Made by a program: the position numbers and the translations under genes | In this document: positions 50,322-58,785 of the stretch, in pieces | How positions within the stretch are numbered: position 1 is the first letter of the stretch | How the letters are laid out: the number at the start of each line of letters is the position of its first letter | From: Streptomyces diastatochromogenes | GTDB lineage: Bacteria > Actinomycetota > Actinomycetes > Streptomycetales > Streptomycetaceae | Assembly: GCF_002242805.1 (NCBI RefSeq) | Contig: NZ_MCGQ01000008.1 | Location: forward strand, 220,968 to 284,967 | Length of the DNA stretch: 64,000 nt | Reading direction: 5' to 3' | Notes under the pieces: model-generated | What the model saw: the letters and a program-made list of their open reading frames with translations, nothing else | What the model was told of the DNA's origin: nothing | Databases searched by the model: none

Positions 50322-50356
50322 ATTGCACCGAGGGCAAAGATTTTATTGCACCGAGG
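50322..50356. promoter_or_regulatory. MocR operator: direct repeat ATTGCACCGAGG x2
   Basis: ATTGCACCGAGG occurs twice as an exact direct repeat (50322-50333 and 50345-50356), start to start 23 bp, about two helical turns. It lies in the 89-bp divergent gap between MocR and hydrolase. MocR regulators such as PdxR and GabR are known to bind paired direct repeats, so this is the probable binding site and switch for both genes. Confidence 0.72.
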
Positions 50357-50382
50357 AGTTGGAGCTGCCTAGGGTCGATCAC

Positions 50383-51183
50383 ATGAGCCCCTTCCTCGCA
50401 TACGAGGACAAGGGGGACAAGAGAGACACCGATGTCTCCTCCCGCGTCCCCCTCGTCCTCGTCCACGGCCACCCCTTCGACCGCACCATGTGGGCCCCGC
50501 AGCTGACCGCGTTCTCCACCGACCGCCGGGTGATCGCCCCCGACCTGCGCGGCTACGGCTCCTCCCCCGTGACCCCCGGCACCGTCCCGCTCGCCCGCCA
50601 CGCCCAGGACATCGAGGAACTGCTGGACTTCCTGGGAGTGGACTCCTTCGTGCTGGCCGGGCTGTCGATGGGCGGCCAGATCGCCATGGAGTGCTACGAC
50701 CGCTTCGGCGACCGCGTCCGGGGCCTGGTCCTCGCCGACACCTTCCCCGACCCCGAGACACCCGAGGGCAGGCGGGGCCGACGCGCCATGGCCGACCGGC
50801 TGCTCGCCGAGGGCATGCGCGGCTACGCCGACGAGGTCCTGGAGAAGATGGCCGCCCCGTACGCCGACCCCGAGGTCAAGGCCCACGTCCACCGCATGAT
50901 GACGGCCACCGCCCCCGAGGGCGCCGCGGCCTCCCTGCGCGGCCGCGCCGAACGCCCCGACTACCGGCCCCTGTTGACCAGGGTCACCGTGCCCGCGCTG
51001 GTCGTCGTCGGCGCCGACGACACCTACACCCCGGTGGCGGACGCGGAGGCGATGCACGCGGCACTGCCCGACTCCGTCCTGCACGTCGTGGCGGGCGCGG
51101 CCCACATGCCGAACCTGGAGCGGGCGGAGGAGTTCAACGAGGTGTTGGGCAAATTCCTGACCGAGGTCGACTCACGCTCGTAG
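50383..51183 (+). CDS. Alpha/beta-fold hydrolase
   Basis: 266 residues from ATG 50383. Oxyanion-hole motif HGHPFDR near residue 29 and nucleophile elbow GLSMGG (Ser ~94), acid Asp in VVGADDTYTP (~215) and His in AGAAHMPNLERAEEF (~242), giving a complete catalytic triad. The length and the cap region fit non-haem haloperoxidase/esterase-type enzymes. The substrate is not evident; control by the divergent MocR regulator suggests an amine- or vitamin B6-related signal. Confidence 0.9.
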   Translation: MSPFLAYEDKGDKRDTDVSSRVPLVLVHGHPFDRTMWAPQLTAFSTDRRVIAPDLRGYGSSPVTPGTVPLARHAQDIEELLDFLGVDSFVLAGLSMGGQIAMECYDRFGDRVRGLVLADTFPDPETPEGRRGRRAMADRLLAEGMRGYADEVLEKMAAPYADPEVKAHVHRMMTATAPEGAAASLRGRAERPDYRPLLTRVTVPALVVVGADDTYTPVADAEAMHAALPDSVLHVVAGAAHMPNLERAEEFNEVLGKFLTEVDSRS

Positions 51184-51193
51184 TCTCGGAGGC

Positions 51194-52153
51194 GTGAGAC
51201 AAGGCCCTGGGCGCGGACTCGGTTCCTGGTCGACGGGACTGCTCCTCGCCGGGGTGAGCGTGGTCGTCGGCTGCCGGGTGGCCGGCACCGACGGCATCAC
51301 GCCCGTGCCGCAGCTGCTCGCCTTCCTGCCCTGGCTGCTCGTGCCGACCGCCCTCGCCCTGCTGTGCGCGCTGCTGGCCCGCTGGTGGCCGGGGCTGGTG
51401 TGGGGAGTCGTCGTACTGGGGCTGCTGGCCTGGTACCTGGAGCCGTACGGGAAGACCACGGAACCCGGCGGCCCGCCCGTCGCCGCCCTCCGCGTGCTGA
51501 CCTCGAACGTCGAGTTCGGGCGCGGCACCCCCGCCCTGGTCCCGCAGATCCGCCGCAACCGCCCCGACCTCGTCTTCGTGGAGGAGTGCGAGTACACCTG
51601 CCAGGCCACGCTGGAAAGGGACTTCGCCCACGCCTACCCGCACCGGCAGGCGGTGGTCGCGGGCGGCTCCCACGGCTCCCTCATCCTCAGCCGCTTCCCG
51701 CTGAAGGGCACGGCCGGCGTCCCCGGCACGATGGGCATGCCCGGCGCCGTGGCCGACGTACGCGGCCACGCCGTCCGCGTCCAGCTCGCCCACCCCATGC
51801 CCCCGCTCCCCGGCCAGGTGGGCCTCTGGCGCCGGGAACTCGGCCGCCTCCGCGCCTTCGCCGCCGCCGACCCCCACACCCCCACCCTCCTCGCCGGCGA
51901 CTTCAACGCGTCCCAGGACCACGCGGCCTTCCGCCGCATCCTGGACGCCGGCCTGAGCGACGCCGCCCGCCTCGCCGGCCACGACCGCACCGCCAGCTGG
52001 CCCGCCCGCACGTCCTCCGTCATCGGCGCCCAGATCGACCACGTCCTGCTCTCCTCCCCGGACTTCTCCGCGACCGACGCCCGCTTCCTGCGCCTGACCG
52101 GCACCGACCACCGCGCACTCGTCGTCGACATCACGCTCCACCAGCGCGGATGA
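51194..52153 (+). CDS. Membrane-anchored endonuclease/exonuclease/phosphatase-family protein
   Basis: 319 residues from GTG 51194, 10 bp after the hydrolase stop (GGAGG just before). Three N-terminal helices (~12-80, GLLLAGVSVVVG, LLAFLPWLLVPTALALLCAL, GLVWGVVVLGLLAWY) are followed by an EEP domain (~98-315) with LRVLTSNVEFGRG, PDLVFVEECE, LLAGDFNASQDH and the final TDHRALVVDI. The catalytic Asn, Glu, Asp and His of the family are present. The domain should face outside the membrane, so it likely acts on extracytoplasmic phosphodiesters rather than chromosomal DNA. Confidence 0.9.
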   Translation: MRQGPGRGLGSWSTGLLLAGVSVVVGCRVAGTDGITPVPQLLAFLPWLLVPTALALLCALLARWWPGLVWGVVVLGLLAWYLEPYGKTTEPGGPPVAALRVLTSNVEFGRGTPALVPQIRRNRPDLVFVEECEYTCQATLERDFAHAYPHRQAVVAGGSHGSLILSRFPLKGTAGVPGTMGMPGAVADVRGHAVRVQLAHPMPPLPGQVGLWRRELGRLRAFAAADPHTPTLLAGDFNASQDHAAFRRILDAGLSDAARLAGHDRTASWPARTSSVIGAQIDHVLLSSPDFSATDARFLRLTGTDHRALVVDITLHQRG

Positions 52154-52191
52154 CCCCGGGCGGGCCGGATCGAAGCGGTCATAATGGGCGC

Positions 52192-54129
52192 ATGTCCCGC
52201 GAGTTCCCCATCGGCCTCACCCCTCCCGACTGGCTGGTCCGGAACCTCCAACCCCACCGCGCCCCCCTCAACTGGCCCGCGATGGTCCGGGCCGCACTCG
52301 CGATGGCACTCCCCCTGGCGATCGGGCTCGCGGCCGGGCAGCCGACGTACGGCGCGCTCGCCTCCATGGGCGCTCTGTCCGGCGTCATCAGCGACACCGC
52401 CGACGCCTACCGCATGCGCATCCTCAACATCGCGGTCCCGCAGCTGTTCGGCGCGGTGGGCATCACCGTGGGCTCCCTGGTGTACGGCCAGGGGTGGTAC
52501 GCGGTGGCCGCCGTCACCGCCGTCGCCCTGCTGTCCGGAATGATCTCGACGATCGGCGCGGTGTCCTCCGTATCCGGACTCCTGCTGCTCCTGAACGCCG
52601 TGGTCGGCGCGGGACTTCCGCTCCCCGGCCCCTGGTGGCTGCCCGCGGCCCTGACGGCCGGCGGCGGCCTCCTCGTCCTCGTCCTGGCGCTGCTCGCCTG
52701 GCCGCTGCGGGCCGGGGTGCCGGAGCGCGCGTCGGTCGCGGCCGCCTACCGCACGGTGGCCGACCTGCTGGCCGCCTGCGGCGACCCGGACCGCTACGTC
52801 ACCACCCGCTTCGACGTCACCCAGTCCCTCAACCAGGCCTACGACCTCGTCCTCGCCCACCGCGCCCGCCACCACGGCCGCAGCCGCGAACTCACCCGCC
52901 TCCTCGCCCAGTTGAACGCGATCACCCCGGTGGTCGAGGCGGCCCCCGCCGTCCACCTCACCGGCCGCCCGCTCCCGCCGGAGGTCCCCGAGGCGGTCCG
53001 CCACCTGGCCGAGGCCATCGAAACCGGCTACACGGGCCCGATACCCCTGCCACCCCTCCCCACCACCACGGAGACCACACGGGCCGTCGCCCACGCCCTG
53101 CGCCACACGGCCGGCGTCGTCACGTCCCCCGACGTGGACCCCCGGGGAATCGACGACCGCCTGGGCCGCCCGGCCGCCCTGAGCATCCGCACGGCCCGCG
53201 CCGCCCGCAACGTGGTCCTCTCCGCGAACTCCTGGAGCTACGGCCTGCGCCTGGCGGTCTGCATCGGCATCGCCCAGGCCCTGGTCTCCCTCGTCCCCGT
53301 CCCCCGCTCCTACTGGGTGGCCCTGACCATCACCTTCGTCCTCAAGCCCGACTTCGGTTCGGTGTTCTCGCGGGCACTGCTCCGGGCGCTGGGCACGGTG
53401 GCGGGCCTGGTGATCGCGGCGGCGGTACTGGCAGAGGTCCCGCCAGGCTGGTGGGACGTCCCGGCGATGCTGCTCCTCGCCCCTCTCATCCCGGCGCTGA
53501 CCCCCAGGGGCTACGGCTACCAAACCGCAGCAATCACCCCAGTCATCCTCCTCCTCTCCGACATCCTGAACCACAAGGGCACGGCCCTCCTGTTCCCCCG
53601 CCTCCTGGACTCCCTCATGGGCTGCGCGATCGCCCTGATCGCGGGCTACCTGCTCTGGCCGGAGAGCTGGCACACCCGGGTCGGCGACCGCCTGGCGGAC
53701 GCGGTCGCCGACACCGCGGCCTACGTCGAGGCGGCCTTCGGCCAGGACACCGACCCCGCCGCCCGCGCCCGCATGCGCCGCCGCCTCTACCGCGACCTCT
53801 CGGCCATCCGCACGGAGTTCCAGCGGGCCCTGACGGAACCCCCGCCGACCGGCCGCCGCGCGGCGGCCTGGTGGCCCCTGGTGGTCGCGGTCGAACGCAT
53901 CGTGGACGCGACGACCGCGGCACGGGTCCGGGTGAGACACGGGGCGCCACCACCATCACCAGCAGAGATCTCCCAAGTGACCCTGCAACTGCGGGAGTTG
54001 TCGGAGGGCGTACGGGAGGCGGAAACACTCGTGTCGGTCCGCACGGACCTCACCGGCCCGCCGGGGAGCGTCCTGGAACCCCTCCGCCAGGAGGTGGCGG
54101 CCGCGCGGGCGATCGCGTCGCCACACTGA
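52192..54129 (+). CDS. FUSC-family aromatic/efflux transporter-like membrane protein
   Basis: 645 residues from ATG 52192. CATAAT (52180-52185) sits 7 bp before the ATG and no ribosome site is seen, so the gene may be transcribed leaderless. Two blocks of about five to six helices (~30-165 and ~355-490) separated by a long soluble region, the layout of FUSC/YccS/AaeB-like proteins. Blocks GALASMGALSGVISDTADAY and FGSVFSRALLRALGTVAGLV are typical, the latter close to the FUSC signature. The tail (~500-645) is cytoplasmic. Probably exports small aromatic or organic acids. Confidence 0.9.
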   Translation: MSREFPIGLTPPDWLVRNLQPHRAPLNWPAMVRAALAMALPLAIGLAAGQPTYGALASMGALSGVISDTADAYRMRILNIAVPQLFGAVGITVGSLVYGQGWYAVAAVTAVALLSGMISTIGAVSSVSGLLLLLNAVVGAGLPLPGPWWLPAALTAGGGLLVLVLALLAWPLRAGVPERASVAAAYRTVADLLAACGDPDRYVTTRFDVTQSLNQAYDLVLAHRARHHGRSRELTRLLAQLNAITPVVEAAPAVHLTGRPLPPEVPEAVRHLAEAIETGYTGPIPLPPLPTTTETTRAVAHALRHTAGVVTSPDVDPRGIDDRLGRPAALSIRTARAARNVVLSANSWSYGLRLAVCIGIAQALVSLVPVPRSYWVALTITFVLKPDFGSVFSRALLRALGTVAGLVIAAAVLAEVPPGWWDVPAMLLLAPLIPALTPRGYGYQTAAITPVILLLSDILNHKGTALLFPRLLDSLMGCAIALIAGYLLWPESWHTRVGDRLADAVADTAAYVEAAFGQDTDPAARARMRRRLYRDLSAIRTEFQRALTEPPPTGRRAAAWWPLVVAVERIVDATTAARVRVRHGAPPPSPAEISQVTLQLRELSEGVREAETLVSVRTDLTGPPGSVLEPLRQEVAAARAIASPH

Positions 54130-54252
54130 CATGCGGTCGAGACTCGGCTGAGACTCGCCCCTCCCCAAGATTGCAATCCAGGGCCGCTAACCTTACGTGT
54201 CCGTCCTGGCCAGGGATTAAACGGGCATCAACTCACGCGAAGGGTTGCGCAC

Positions 54253-55935
54253 ATGGGCATTCTCACTCTCCTGCGGAACGCGTTCGGCCGGTCACGCAAA
54301 GCGCGTGCCGCCGAGGCAGAGGGTGCGGAACACGTTCCTTCGCAGGAGCAGCACCAGGAGCCGGCACCGATCCCCTCCCCGGCCACCGAGCCGACCCCCA
54401 CCCCCACCCCCGAAATCCCCGAGCCCCGCTCCGCCGAGCCGGACGAACACGAACTGGTCTCGGCAGCCTTCAACAACGTAACGGTCCCAACACCGACGAC
54501 CGAGACCGCGGCCGAGCCGGTGACGGAGCCGGTCGCCGAGGTCGAGCCTGTGGTGGAGCCGGTGGCAGAGCCGGTCGCCGAGGCAGAGCCTGTCGCGGAA
54601 CCGGTGGCGGAGCCCGTTACCGAGGCAGAGCCGGTGGCGGAGCGCGTCGCCGAGGCAGAGCCGGTGGCGGAGCCCGTCGCCGAGATCGCTCCGGAGCCTG
54701 AGCCCGAGCCTGTGGTGGAGCCGGTCGCCGAGACCGTTGCCGAGGCCGAGCCTGTGGTGGAGCCGGTCGCCGAGGCAGAGCCTGTCGCCGAACCGGTGGC
54801 GGAGCCCCTTACCGAGGCAGAGCCGGCGGCGGAGCCCGTCGCCGAGGTCGCTCCGGAGCCGGAGCCCGAGCCCGAGCCGGTGATCGAGCCCGAGCCGGTG
54901 GTGGAGGTCGCCGCCGAGGCAGAGCCGGTGACGGAACCGGCGGCCGAGACCGTTGCCGAGGTCGAACCGGTGGCGGAGCCCGTCGCCGAGATCGAGCCGG
55001 CGGCCGAGGCCGCTCCGGAGCCTGAGGCCATCATCGAGCCGGAGCCGGCAGCCGCCGAGGCGCAGGACGAGCCGCAGGCCGCCGACGGCGAGGACGCCCC
55101 ACAGGGGCCACCCGCAGCCGACAACGAGACCCGCACGGGTGGTGCGGGTGGGAACGAGACCGCCGAAGGCGAAGCCGAGGCGGAACCGCAGCCGCAGCCG
55201 CAGCCGCAGGCAACCGCCGAGGCGGAACCGCAACCGCAGGCAACCGCCGAGCCGGAACCGGCCAAGCTCACCCCGGCCACCGCGCTCACCCGAGTAAAGT
55301 CCCGCACCCCCTCCCTCACCACCGCCTACAAGGCAGCCACCACCACCCTCAAGAACACCAACCTCACCGGCACCCGAGCGAAGCTCTACCTCGTGCTCGA
55401 CCGCTCCGCGAGCATGCGCCCGTACTACAAGGACGGCTCCGCCCAGGCCCTCGCCGACCAGACCCTCGCCCTCGCCGCCCACCTCGACCCCGAGGCCACG
55501 GTCCACGTCGTCTTCTTCTCCACGGAGGTCGACGGCACCACCGACCTCACCCTCACCCCGGACCACGAGACCAAGATCGACGACGTCCACGCCGGCCTCG
55601 GCCGCATGGGCCGTACCAGCTACCACGCCGCCGTGGAAGCCGTACTCACCCACCACGAGAAGACCGCGGACACCACCCCCGCCCTGGTGATCTTCCAGAC
55701 GGACGGCGCCCCCGACGCGAAGACCCCCGCCACCCAGTCCCTCACCGAGGCCGCGAAGAACCACCCCTCCGTGTTCTTCTCCTTCGTCGCCTTCGGCGAG
55801 CACGACAACAAGGCCTTCGACTACCTCCGCAAACTGAAGACCGACAACACGTCCTTCTTCCACGCGGGCCCGACCCCGCGCGAGCTGACGGACACGGAGC
55901 TGTACGAGGGCGTACTGGCCAACTGGCGCCCGTAA
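54253..55935 (+). CDS. vWA-domain protein with a ~270-residue Glu-Pro-Val-Ala repeat region
   Basis: 560 residues from ATG 54253. After a basic N-terminus, residues ~85-350 consist almost entirely of EPVAE/EPVVE/AEPVTE-type repeats (acidic, disordered), including an insertion from the dispersed repeat (QAADGEDAP to TGGAGGNET). Residues ~376-555 form a vWA domain with the MIDAS motif DRSAS in [15 protein letters not shown], a conserved T in RTSYHAA and D in FQTDGAPDA. The vWA part resembles TerF/TerY-type proteins of tellurite-resistance operons, though no ter genes are adjacent. No signal peptide, so it is cytoplasmic. Confidence 0.9.
   Translation: MGILTLLRNAFGRSRKARAAEAEGAEHVPSQEQHQEPAPIPSPATEPTPTPTPEIPEPRSAEPDEHELVSAAFNNVTVPTPTTETAAEPVTEPVAEVEPVVEPVAEPVAEAEPVAEPVAEPVTEAEPVAERVAEAEPVAEPVAEIAPEPEPEPVVEPVAETVAEAEPVVEPVAEAEPVAEPVAEPLTEAEPAAEPVAEVAPEPEPEPEPVIEPEPVVEVAAEAEPVTEPAAETVAEVEPVAEPVAEIEPAAEAAPEPEAIIEPEPAAAEAQDEPQAADGEDAPQGPPAADNETRTGGAGGNETAEGEAEAEPQPQPQPQATAEAEPQPQATAEPEPAKLTPATALTRVKSRTPSLTTAYKAATTTLKNTNLTGTRAKLYLVLDRSASMRPYYKDGSAQALADQTLALAAHLDPEATVHVVFFSTEVDGTTDLTLTPDHETKIDDVHAGLGRMGRTSYHAAVEAVLTHHEKTADTTPALVIFQTDGAPDAKTPATQSLTEAAKNHPSVFFSFVAFGEHDNKAFDYLRKLKTDNTSFFHAGPTPRELTDTELYEGVLANWRP
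55078..55185 (+). repeat. Dispersed structured repeat, copy 3 (inside the vWA gene)
   Basis: GCCGACGGCGAGGACGC followed by CCCCACAGGGG, then CCACCCGCAGC (55108-55118; one change from copies 1 and 2), a 22-nt loop and GGTGCGGGTGG (55141-55151), then CGCCGAAGGCG. It keeps the vWA frame open and encodes [19 protein letters not shown]. Confidence 0.85.
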
Positions 55936-55969
55936 CCACTCGTAACTCTCCGCAACCCCCCGCACCCCC

Positions 55970-56013
55970 ATGCCGCCCGCTTCTCACCCCGTAAAACGGG
56001 AAGCGGGCGGCAT
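55970..56013 (+). terminator. Bipartite 14-bp hairpin terminator before metG
   Basis: ATGCCGCCCGCTTC (55970-55983) pairs perfectly with GAAGCGGGCGGCAT (56000-56013); the 16-nt loop can form a small inner stem. It ends the vWA transcript 35 bp after its stop. A TACGAT -10-like element follows at 56026-56031 for metG. Confidence 0.8.
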
Positions 56014-56072
56014 ACACACGTCGGCTACGATTTCAAGGTTCGTAAAACACCCCGACCTGGGAGCAGCCCGCG

Positions 56073-57782
56073 ATGGCTCGACACCTCATCACCAGCGCCC
56101 TTCCGTACATCAACGGGATCAAGCACCTGGGCAACATGGTGGGGTCCATGCTCCCGGCGGACGTGTACTCCCGTTACCTCCGCCAGCGCGGCCACGAGGT
56201 CCTGTACATCTGCGCGACCGACGAGCACGGCACCCCCGCCGAGCTGGCCGCCAAGGAGCAGGGCCTCCCGGTGGACGAGTTCTGCGCCCAGGCGCACGAC
56301 GCGCAGAAGGCGGTCTACGACGGCTTCGCGCTGGCCTTCGACTACTTCGGCCGCAGCTCCTCCGCGGAGAACCGGGACATCACCCAGCACTTCGCCCGCA
56401 AGCTCAACGAGAACGGCTTCATCGAAGAGCGCGCCATCCGCCAGGTGTACTCGCCCACCGACGGCCGCTTCCTCCCGGACCGCTACGTCGAGGGCACCTG
56501 CCCGCACTGCGGCTACGACAAGGCCCGCGGCGACCAGTGCGAGAACTGCACCCGCGTCCTCGACCCGACGGACCTGATCAACCCCCGCTCGGCGATCTCG
56601 GGCTCCACGGACCTGGAGGTCCGCGAGACCAAGCACCTCTTCCTCCTCCAGTCCAAGCTGGAGAACGAGGTCCGCGAGTGGGTGGCCCGCCACGACAGGG
56701 ACTGGCCGCAGCTGGCCTCCTCCATCGCCCACAAGTGGCTGACCGAGGGCCTGCACGACCGCGCGATCACCCGTGACCTGGACTGGGGCGTCCCGGTCCC
56801 GGCGGACACCTGGCCCGAGCTGGCGGCCGAGGGCAAGGTCTTCTACGTCTGGTTCGACGCCCCGATCGAGTACCTCGGCGCGACCAAGGAGTGGTCCGAC
56901 CAGGACCCGGAGAACCGCGACTGGAAGTCCTGGTGGTACGACGTCGACACCGACGTCCGCTACACGCAGTTCATGGCCAAGGACAACGTCCCGTTCCACA
57001 CGGTGATGTTCCCGGCCACCGAGCTGGGCGTGCGCGAGCCGTGGAAGAAGGTCGACTTCGTCAAGGCCTTCAACTGGCTGACGTACTACGGAGGCAAGTT
57101 CTCCACCTCGCAGAAGCGGGGCGTCTTCACCGACCAGGCCCTGGAGATCCTCCCCGCCGACTACTGGCGCTACTTCCTGATCGCCAACGCGCCCGAGTCC
57201 GACGACTCGTCCTTCACCTGGGAGCACTTCACGGCCACGGTGAACAAGGACCTGGCCGACACCCTCGGCAACTTCGTCAACCGCGTCCTGTCCTTCTCGA
57301 AGAAGCGCTTCGGCGAGGAGGTCCCGGCGGGCGGCGAGCCCGGCGAGGCGGAGGCGAAGCTGGGCGAGGAGATCGCGCGCCTGCTCGCGGAGTACGAGGA
57401 GCACATGGAGGCCCTCCAGTTCCGCAAGGCGGCCGCCGCGCTGCGCGCCCTGTGGTCGGCCGGCAACTCCTACCTGGAGGAGAAGGCCCCCTGGCTGGAG
57501 ATCAAGACCGACAAGGACGGCGCGGCCCTCACCCTGCGCACGGCGATGAACCTGATCCACCTCTACTCGGTGGTCTCGGAGCCCTTCATCCCGGCGACGG
57601 CGGCCACCATGCGCCAGGCCTTCTCGCTGCAGGACGACACCGCGGCCTGGGCCACCCCGGAGACGGCGAAGTCCCTCACCTCCGTCCCCGCCGGCACCCC
57701 CTTCACGGTCCCCCCGGTCCTCTTCGCCAAGCTGACGGAAGAGGACCTGGAGACCTACAAGGAGCGCTTCGGCGGCGAGTAG
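56073..57782 (+). CDS. metG: Methionyl-tRNA synthetase
   Basis: 569 residues from ATG 56073. Class I motifs: HIGH as HLGNMVG in [15 protein letters not shown] and KMSKS as KFSTSQKRG. The connective peptide has a Cys-rich knuckle ([17 protein letters not shown]), a four-Cys zinc site of the MetRS1 type. The anticodon-binding helix bundle fills ~390-540. There is no C-terminal dimerisation (EMAP-type) tail, a common short form in actinomycetes. It charges initiator and elongator tRNA-Met and should be essential. No SAM or T-box leader is visible upstream. Confidence 0.98.
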   Translation: MARHLITSALPYINGIKHLGNMVGSMLPADVYSRYLRQRGHEVLYICATDEHGTPAELAAKEQGLPVDEFCAQAHDAQKAVYDGFALAFDYFGRSSSAENRDITQHFARKLNENGFIEERAIRQVYSPTDGRFLPDRYVEGTCPHCGYDKARGDQCENCTRVLDPTDLINPRSAISGSTDLEVRETKHLFLLQSKLENEVREWVARHDRDWPQLASSIAHKWLTEGLHDRAITRDLDWGVPVPADTWPELAAEGKVFYVWFDAPIEYLGATKEWSDQDPENRDWKSWWYDVDTDVRYTQFMAKDNVPFHTVMFPATELGVREPWKKVDFVKAFNWLTYYGGKFSTSQKRGVFTDQALEILPADYWRYFLIANAPESDDSSFTWEHFTATVNKDLADTLGNFVNRVLSFSKKRFGEEVPAGGEPGEAEAKLGEEIARLLAEYEEHMEALQFRKAAAALRALWSAGNSYLEEKAPWLEIKTDKDGAALTLRTAMNLIHLYSVVSEPFIPATAATMRQAFSLQDDTAAWATPETAKSLTSVPAGTPFTVPPVLFAKLTEEDLETYKERFGGE

Positions 57783-57865
57783 GCGTACAGGGCGATGAAT
57801 CCGGGATGCAACGCCAAGTGCGCACGCCGAGTCGCCGAAGCCGCGATCAGCAGCCGGCGCACGAT

Positions 57866-57890
57866 CTGACGCGGCCGCTTTCGGCGTCAG
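57866..57890. terminator. Hairpin between convergent metG and DUF11 genes
   Basis: CTGACGC (57866-57872) pairs with GCGTCAG (57884-57890), with a GC-rich 11-nt loop that contains the palindrome GCGGCCGC. It lies in the short gap between two convergent stops, so probably serves both. Confidence 0.5.
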
Positions 57891-58466
57891 CTAGTGGCGG
57901 ACCGCGGCGCGATCGTCGTGATCGTCCTCCGGGCACTTCACGTTGACCGTCTGGGACTGGCTCTGGGCCTGGGACTGGGACTGGGTGTTGGTGACGGTGA
58001 CGTTGACGGTGATGGAGCTTTGATCCTTGGCGGAAGGGTCACCCTTGGTGACGTGGAAGCTACTGGCGACGGTCTTCCCCGCCAAGGACGGCGAGATACC
58101 CACGGTCACGGTGATGGGCATGTATGCCTGCTTGGATCCCAGGGTGTCCGAGCGGGTGCAACTCAGGCTGGGGGACGTCTTGCAGCTCCAGCCACTTCCG
58201 CCGGCAGCGAGTGCGGTCATGCCCGCGGGCAGGGTACCGGTGACCTTGACGGCGGCCTTGCCGGTCGCGCCGGGCCCGGGGTTGCCGACGGTGATCGTGT
58301 AGGTCCCCGTCCCGCCTGCGACGAACGCCTGCTGGTGGGACTCGGCGATGCTCAGCGAGTGCCCGGTACCGGCGTGGGCAGGCGCAACGAGCGAGGTCGA
58401 CAACCCTGCCGCCATCACAACCGGAAGCGAAGCGACCAGCAGCCGTCGTCGGGATTTTTGCGTCAC
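57891..58466 (-). CDS. Secreted DUF11/CARDB-like single-domain protein
   Basis: 191 residues from GTG 58466 with AAGGAGA 6 nt upstream. Signal peptide ~1-34 (LLVASLPVVMAAGLSTSLVA, cleavage near APAHA-G). One Ig-like DUF11 domain follows (~38-150, GTYTITVGNPGPGATGKAAV, GWSCKTSPSLSCTR, two Cys likely paired), and a tail of Gln/Ser repeats (TQSQSQAQSQSQT) and acidic residues. It lacks a sorting signal, so probably released or loosely held. The 5' region 58467-58785 holds an AT-rich stretch at 58608-58656 that may be its promoter. Confidence 0.83.
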   Translation of the reverse strand: MTQKSRRRLLVASLPVVMAAGLSTSLVAPAHAGTGHSLSIAESHQQAFVAGGTGTYTITVGNPGPGATGKAAVKVTGTLPAGMTALAAGGSGWSCKTSPSLSCTRSDTLGSKQAYMPITVTVGISPSLAGKTVASSFHVTKGDPSAKDQSSITVNVTVTNTQSQSQAQSQSQTVNVKCPEDDHDDRAAVRH

Positions 58467-58607
58467 ATTGTCTCCTTGAGGAACTGTCGGCCATCCCCTG
58501 CCACCGCGTTCCCCGGGAGGGGCGGACACGGGATCCGAGCCGCAGCAGGAGAGGTGACAAGGCGTGAGAACCGCAGGCGTCCGAATCCGGCAGCCTGGGA
58601 CGCAAGT

Positions 58608-58656
58608 ACATATACCTTTAATTAATACCGCGTAATACTCATATCGGTCATACATG
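58608..58656. promoter_or_regulatory. AT-rich control region upstream of the DUF11 gene
   Basis: About 45 bases with many A/T runs (ATATACCTTTAATTAATACC) in very GC-rich surroundings, with TAATAC repeated at a 10-bp step (TAATACCGCGTAATAC). On the minus strand it precedes the DUF11 start by ~150-190 bp and is a good site for a promoter or regulator. No standard -35/-10 pair chosen. Confidence 0.42.
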
Positions 58657-58732
58657 CCTCTCGGGCACCCGACCGGCCCAGCCGGACTCCAGGAAACGGT
58701 CCATGGCCAACGCGCCCTGCGCATACGGCAAA

Positions 58733-58778
58733 GGGCCCGGGGAACGGTGCCGTGTCGAGTCACCGCTCCCCAGGCCCT
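58733..58778 (-). terminator. Hairpin terminator after the pectate lyase gene
   Basis: AGGGCC pairs GGCCCT, then GGGA with TCCC and CGGTG with CACCG, each separated by one or two mismatched bases, giving about 15 pairs over 58733-58778, directly after the lyase stop at 58786 on the minus strand. Confidence 0.62.
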
Positions 58779-58785
58779 CGGTGGT

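Noticed and set aside
54500..55070. Repetitive DNA in the vWA gene as a CRISPR-like array
   Set aside because: Units are variable multiples of short codon repeats without unique spacers, and encode an in-frame EPVAE protein region.
55936..56072. T-box or SAM leader for metG
   Set aside because: The hairpin here is a plain terminator for the vWA gene and none of the conserved T-box or SAM riboswitch bases are seen.
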